DNA from: MGIIb-O5 sp036154155
Lineage (GTDB): Archaea; Thermoplasmatota; Poseidoniia; Poseidoniales; Thalassarchaeaceae
Reading direction: 5' to 3'
Assembly: GCA_036154155.1 (NCBI GenBank)
Contig: JAYZLP010000007.1
Location: forward strand, 1 to 7,037
DNA length: 7,037 nucleotides
Both the position numbers and the translations under genes were made by a program. Below, piece by piece: positions 6,101 to 7,037 of this stretch; within the stretch, counting starts at the first letter, position 1, and every line of letters begins with the position of its first letter. Under the pieces are notes generated by a model. The model made no database searches and was not told the origin of the DNA. It was given only the letters and a program-made list of their open reading frames with translations.

Positions 6101-6904
6101 GTTTGGCATCCTCCAGTCGCCCTCTGGCTCGAACATGTTCCTACTAGCCCCGAACCTCAGGTAGGTTAGTGCGCGAAGTATGAGGGCGACCCCCAGTGAT
6201 GCTATCATCATCACCTGGGGACTTGTGTTGGTCTTCCGGAATCCCTTGTAAACGAGCCTGTCAATGATTATCCCGGCTATGCCCGTTAGAACGAAGGCCG
6301 CTATCAGCGTGAATAGGAGAACGGACCACGTCAGTACCCCGTCCTTGGTAGTGGAGAGGTTCGACATGGGGAAGAAGTAATCCGTCCAGATCATGATCAT
6401 TGAGAGGTACATTCCTATCATGAAAAGCTCAGATTGGGCGAAGTTTCCGTATCTCTGGACCTTGTATGTGAGAGTCAGTCCTATCGCTATTGCTAGGTAT
6501 GTGGAGGACCATGTCAGAGTTCCTGTTGAAATTGAGACGAGGTCGAGGGTGAATGAGGCGTCTTCACCGAGGCCCTGCAATAGGATGTCCAATGAGAAGA
6601 ACGTGATAGCGACCATGAAGAAGGGGGAGAGCAGAATTGCGGCTGTCCTAGGGATGCCGCTGGGGACGTCGTCGAAGAGGACCTTGACTACCACGAAGCC
6701 CGCAGCTATCGACTCGACCAGTTGAAGAAGCCATACCATGTCATTGGGGAGGCCCCCTCCCAGTACCTTGTCCAGTATGTTGAGAGATCCCAGTCCATTG
6801 AGAGTGCCCAGGTAGTTTGCGTCGATGAAAAGCGCCGCTGCGATAATCAGTCTCTGAGTGCCCCTGGGGAGATCAGAGAATTGTTTCCGGGCTTCGTGCA
6901 GCAT
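3146..6904 (-). CDS. livHM: Fused LivH-LivM branched-chain amino acid ABC transporter permease, 1252 residues, with large inserts
   Basis: One chain carries both membrane subunits of a LIV importer. Residues 1-125 are an extra N-terminal region with about three hydrophobic segments (near 15-30, 57-77, 88-110). Residues about 125-505 are LivH: GNFAQSELFMIGMYL (153-167) matches the NFAHGE.YM.GAY motif, and TRLGRRMRAVADNPELAAS (366-384) is the ATPase-contacting EAA-like loop. Residues about 506-790 are a linker with a charged stretch (506-520), an acidic segment with C578 and C582, a membrane helix near 655-685, and a Ser-rich amphipathic part (690-775). Residues about 790-1245 are LivM: LNLHTGYTGMVNFG (842-855), RTDYFAIVTISLGEIVR (909-925), and SPWGRVLKAIREDEEVA (1026-1042). 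Large loops at about 250-345 and 945-998 hold cysteine pairs 298/333 and 958/975. ATG 6904 is the first ATG after an in-frame stop and has no ribosome-binding site, so it may be leaderless. The frame is unbroken and both permease cores look intact, so this is a true fusion. The substrate is inferred from the family. Confidence 0.9.
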   Translation of the reverse strand: MLHEARKQFSDLPRGTQRLIIAAALFIDANYLGTLNGLGSLNILDKVLGGGLPNDMVWLLQLVESIAAGFVVVKVLFDDVPSGIPRTAAILLSPFFMVAITFFSLDILLQGLGEDASFTLDLVSISTGTLTWSSTYLAIAIGLTLTYKVQRYGNFAQSELFMIGMYLSMIMIWTDYFFPMSNLSTTKDGVLTWSVLLFTLIAAFVLTGIAGIIIDRLVYKGFRKTNTSPQVMMIASLGVALILRALTYLRFGASRNMFEPEGDWRMPNLRWEIPTTKLRFNLGERTLEDDRTYTHFNCEQTGVDEVTGEPILSRIVSDTSKPAFEIYDTTTDCVTQATTNYAYYKGAVPVVIFSAVLLLLLLLNKTRLGRRMRAVADNPELAASSGINVERVHLTSAFLSAGLSGMGGAIFALTLRFNPETAFTLLLPSFAIIVLGTIGSVPGAIVGSLIVGFVRALSSPVLIGIGMPLGRSNYSALDGVMPYIFLVAILMIMPEGIGDAYEKWKIERLRKRKEEDSDKTQKIAAALAIMPTGIFGLHHWWSNRTHRMQSFSAAAIAAYVFHRLSDFVGRNSFADGACADSCASSEFSETNLAVLTGRNDGTLLLEDSPLTEEDLLGQRSPPSELSPFEAEQWVADTVASMHESWFSMMNFEIGLVNFIVDLGDLIWPGAIIALWVYSIYEGIGILSDSESGNKHAQIASKKLQSLHSSLSDSISSAKLHILSKWSDFDRSHSMMVNRVAEQLRGASAASREKVSSVTSSASSSVLSVITRGSPDRKRKLEMYGRESPMGSWIFFTVIMAILLLFLLWLPIAESDDFRWKKVLQVSNVLVSLAIFILMAFSLNLHTGYTGMVNFGVIFFVGIGTITVGILTAPEELHGYGWGILPATIMGVALAAFLGWALAYPTARLRTDYFAIVTISLGEIVRVLLAGEPLLRVGAVGSAIGISAYPLPLENWWFCGSEESGPDSQWASPDACRDDISLIDTPANQVAELLNLGEPAPYLFILMVISLIAVAIVWKLLSNLLSSPWGRVLKAIREDEEVAQHHGHDILTHKAASLALGAGIAALAGAIWAWKLTGFEPTFMSPARSTFLVWAAFIIGGTSNNRGMVVGAFIIVLMEFVFNVLVAGQGSPDLPLHTTASRIDSLFEWIFTNQWEAAKISALVMAAGFIIRSERLLDLGASGAAIFSFGAIALGERSIEESFFSGVVSADMLYVKLMLIGCLMLFSLKFNSKGLLPEVPVRPERPTGGATSD
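3161..3167 (-). promoter_or_regulatory. Perfect Shine-Dalgarno AGGAGGT inside the end of livHM, deciding the livG start
   Basis: AGGAGGT stands 7 nt before GTG 3153 and directly overlaps the upstream in-frame GTG 3162. That makes 3153 the better initiation codon. Because it lies within the final codons of livHM, it permits strong coupled or independent initiation of livG. Confidence 0.75.
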
Positions 6905-6932
6905 GCTACTACACTAACCGGTCCATCATGCG

Positions 6933-6940
6933 AAATAATT
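6933..6940 (-). promoter_or_regulatory. TATA-like AATTATTT close upstream of livHM
   Basis: The element is centred about 32 nt before ATG 6904. With archaeal TATA-to-start spacing, transcription would begin only a few bases before the ATG. That fits the lack of any ribosome-binding site and suggests a leaderless or nearly leaderless mRNA. The same octamer occurs at 527-534 upstream of the PPC gene. Confidence 0.4.
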
Positions 6941-6984
6941 GTTGGGGCAGTGCGGCGGGCCGGGGCCCCCCCACAGCGTTTCAG

Positions 6985-6994
6985 TATAAAAAAA
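6985..6994. promoter_or_regulatory. AT tract TATAAAAAAA: TATA box or poly-T terminator
   Basis: On the plus strand it reads as a TATA box for a gene beyond the right edge. On the minus strand, TTTTTTTATA could be a distal TATA box for livHM (giving a leader of roughly 60 nt) or the poly-T stop signal of an upstream minus-strand gene. The window cannot decide between these. Confidence 0.3.
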
Positions 6995-7007
6995 CTCTAA
7001 TACCTAT

Positions 7008-7020
7008 TCTGGGTACCAGA
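7008..7020. repeat. Palindrome TCTGG-GTA-CCAGA upstream of the transporter operon
   Basis: The perfect 5-bp arms around a 3-bp spacer are about 100 bp upstream of livHM, beside AT-rich promoter-like sequence. It has the size of a dimeric regulator site. With arms this short, chance is a real alternative. Confidence 0.3.
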
Positions 7021-7037
7021 TTAAATAACAAAAAAAA

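Larger units (their letters stand above)
6905..7037. other. Upstream region of the livHMGF operon
   Basis: No gene is recognised in this 133-bp end of the window. It holds the AATTATTT element, a GC-rich block with a G4C7 run (6952-6972), a TATAAAAAAA tract (6985-6994), a 13-bp palindrome (7008-7020) and an A-run reaching the edge (7031-7037). Both A-tracts read as T-tracts on the minus strand, so they could end a minus-strand gene located beyond the edge. Confidence 0.5.

Noticed and set aside
6957..6968. GGGCC-GG-GGCCC as an RNA hairpin or terminator
   Set aside because: The two-base loop is too small for a stable hairpin, and no T-run follows it directly.
1..7037. CRISPR array, insertion sequence, tRNA or rRNA
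   Set aside because: No regularly spaced repeats, transposase motifs, terminal inverted repeats, or conserved tRNA/rRNA sequence were seen on either strand.

Overview
This window most likely comes from an archaeon. A marine Euryarchaeota/Thermoplasmatota-like lineage is my best guess, but the sequence does not prove it. Four things point to Archaea: the N-terminus of an MCM replicative helicase at the left edge, a stand-alone PPC/DUF296 protein, heavy use of AGG/AGA arginine codons, and a mixture of strong GGAGG/GGTGA ribosome-binding sites with gene starts that look leaderless and sit close behind TATA-like AT elements.

Layout from left to right. Positions 1-391 (minus) hold the first 130 codons of an MCM helicase gene that continues off the left edge. 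Positions 392-601 are a divergent promoter region with a perfect 14-bp palindrome next to a TATA-like element in front of mcm. Positions 602-1660 (plus) carry two closely spaced genes: a PPC/DUF296 protein and a small serine alpha/beta hydrolase. Positions 1640-6904 (minus) form a tight operon read from right to left, livHM-livG-livF. It encodes the membrane and ATPase parts of a LIV-type (HAAT family) branched-chain/polar amino acid ABC importer. The livHM/livG and livG/livF genes overlap by 8 and 4 bases, so translation is probably coupled. The hydrolase and livF genes meet tail to tail and overlap by 21 bp. Positions 6905-7037 are the AT-rich upstream region of the transporter operon, with TATA-like elements, a GC-rich block and a 13-bp palindrome.

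The most unusual object is the 1252-residue permease. It joins LivH and LivM, normally two proteins, in one chain. It also has a roughly 120-residue hydrophobic N-terminal extension, a roughly 280-residue linker with its own membrane segment and a Ser-rich amphipathic stretch, and enlarged extracytoplasmic loops, each carrying a pair of cysteines. No substrate-binding protein gene lies in the window, so the importer is incomplete as seen here. I found no RNA gene, CRISPR array, insertion sequence or clear new defence-type system. The rest is ordinary archaeal housekeeping and transport.
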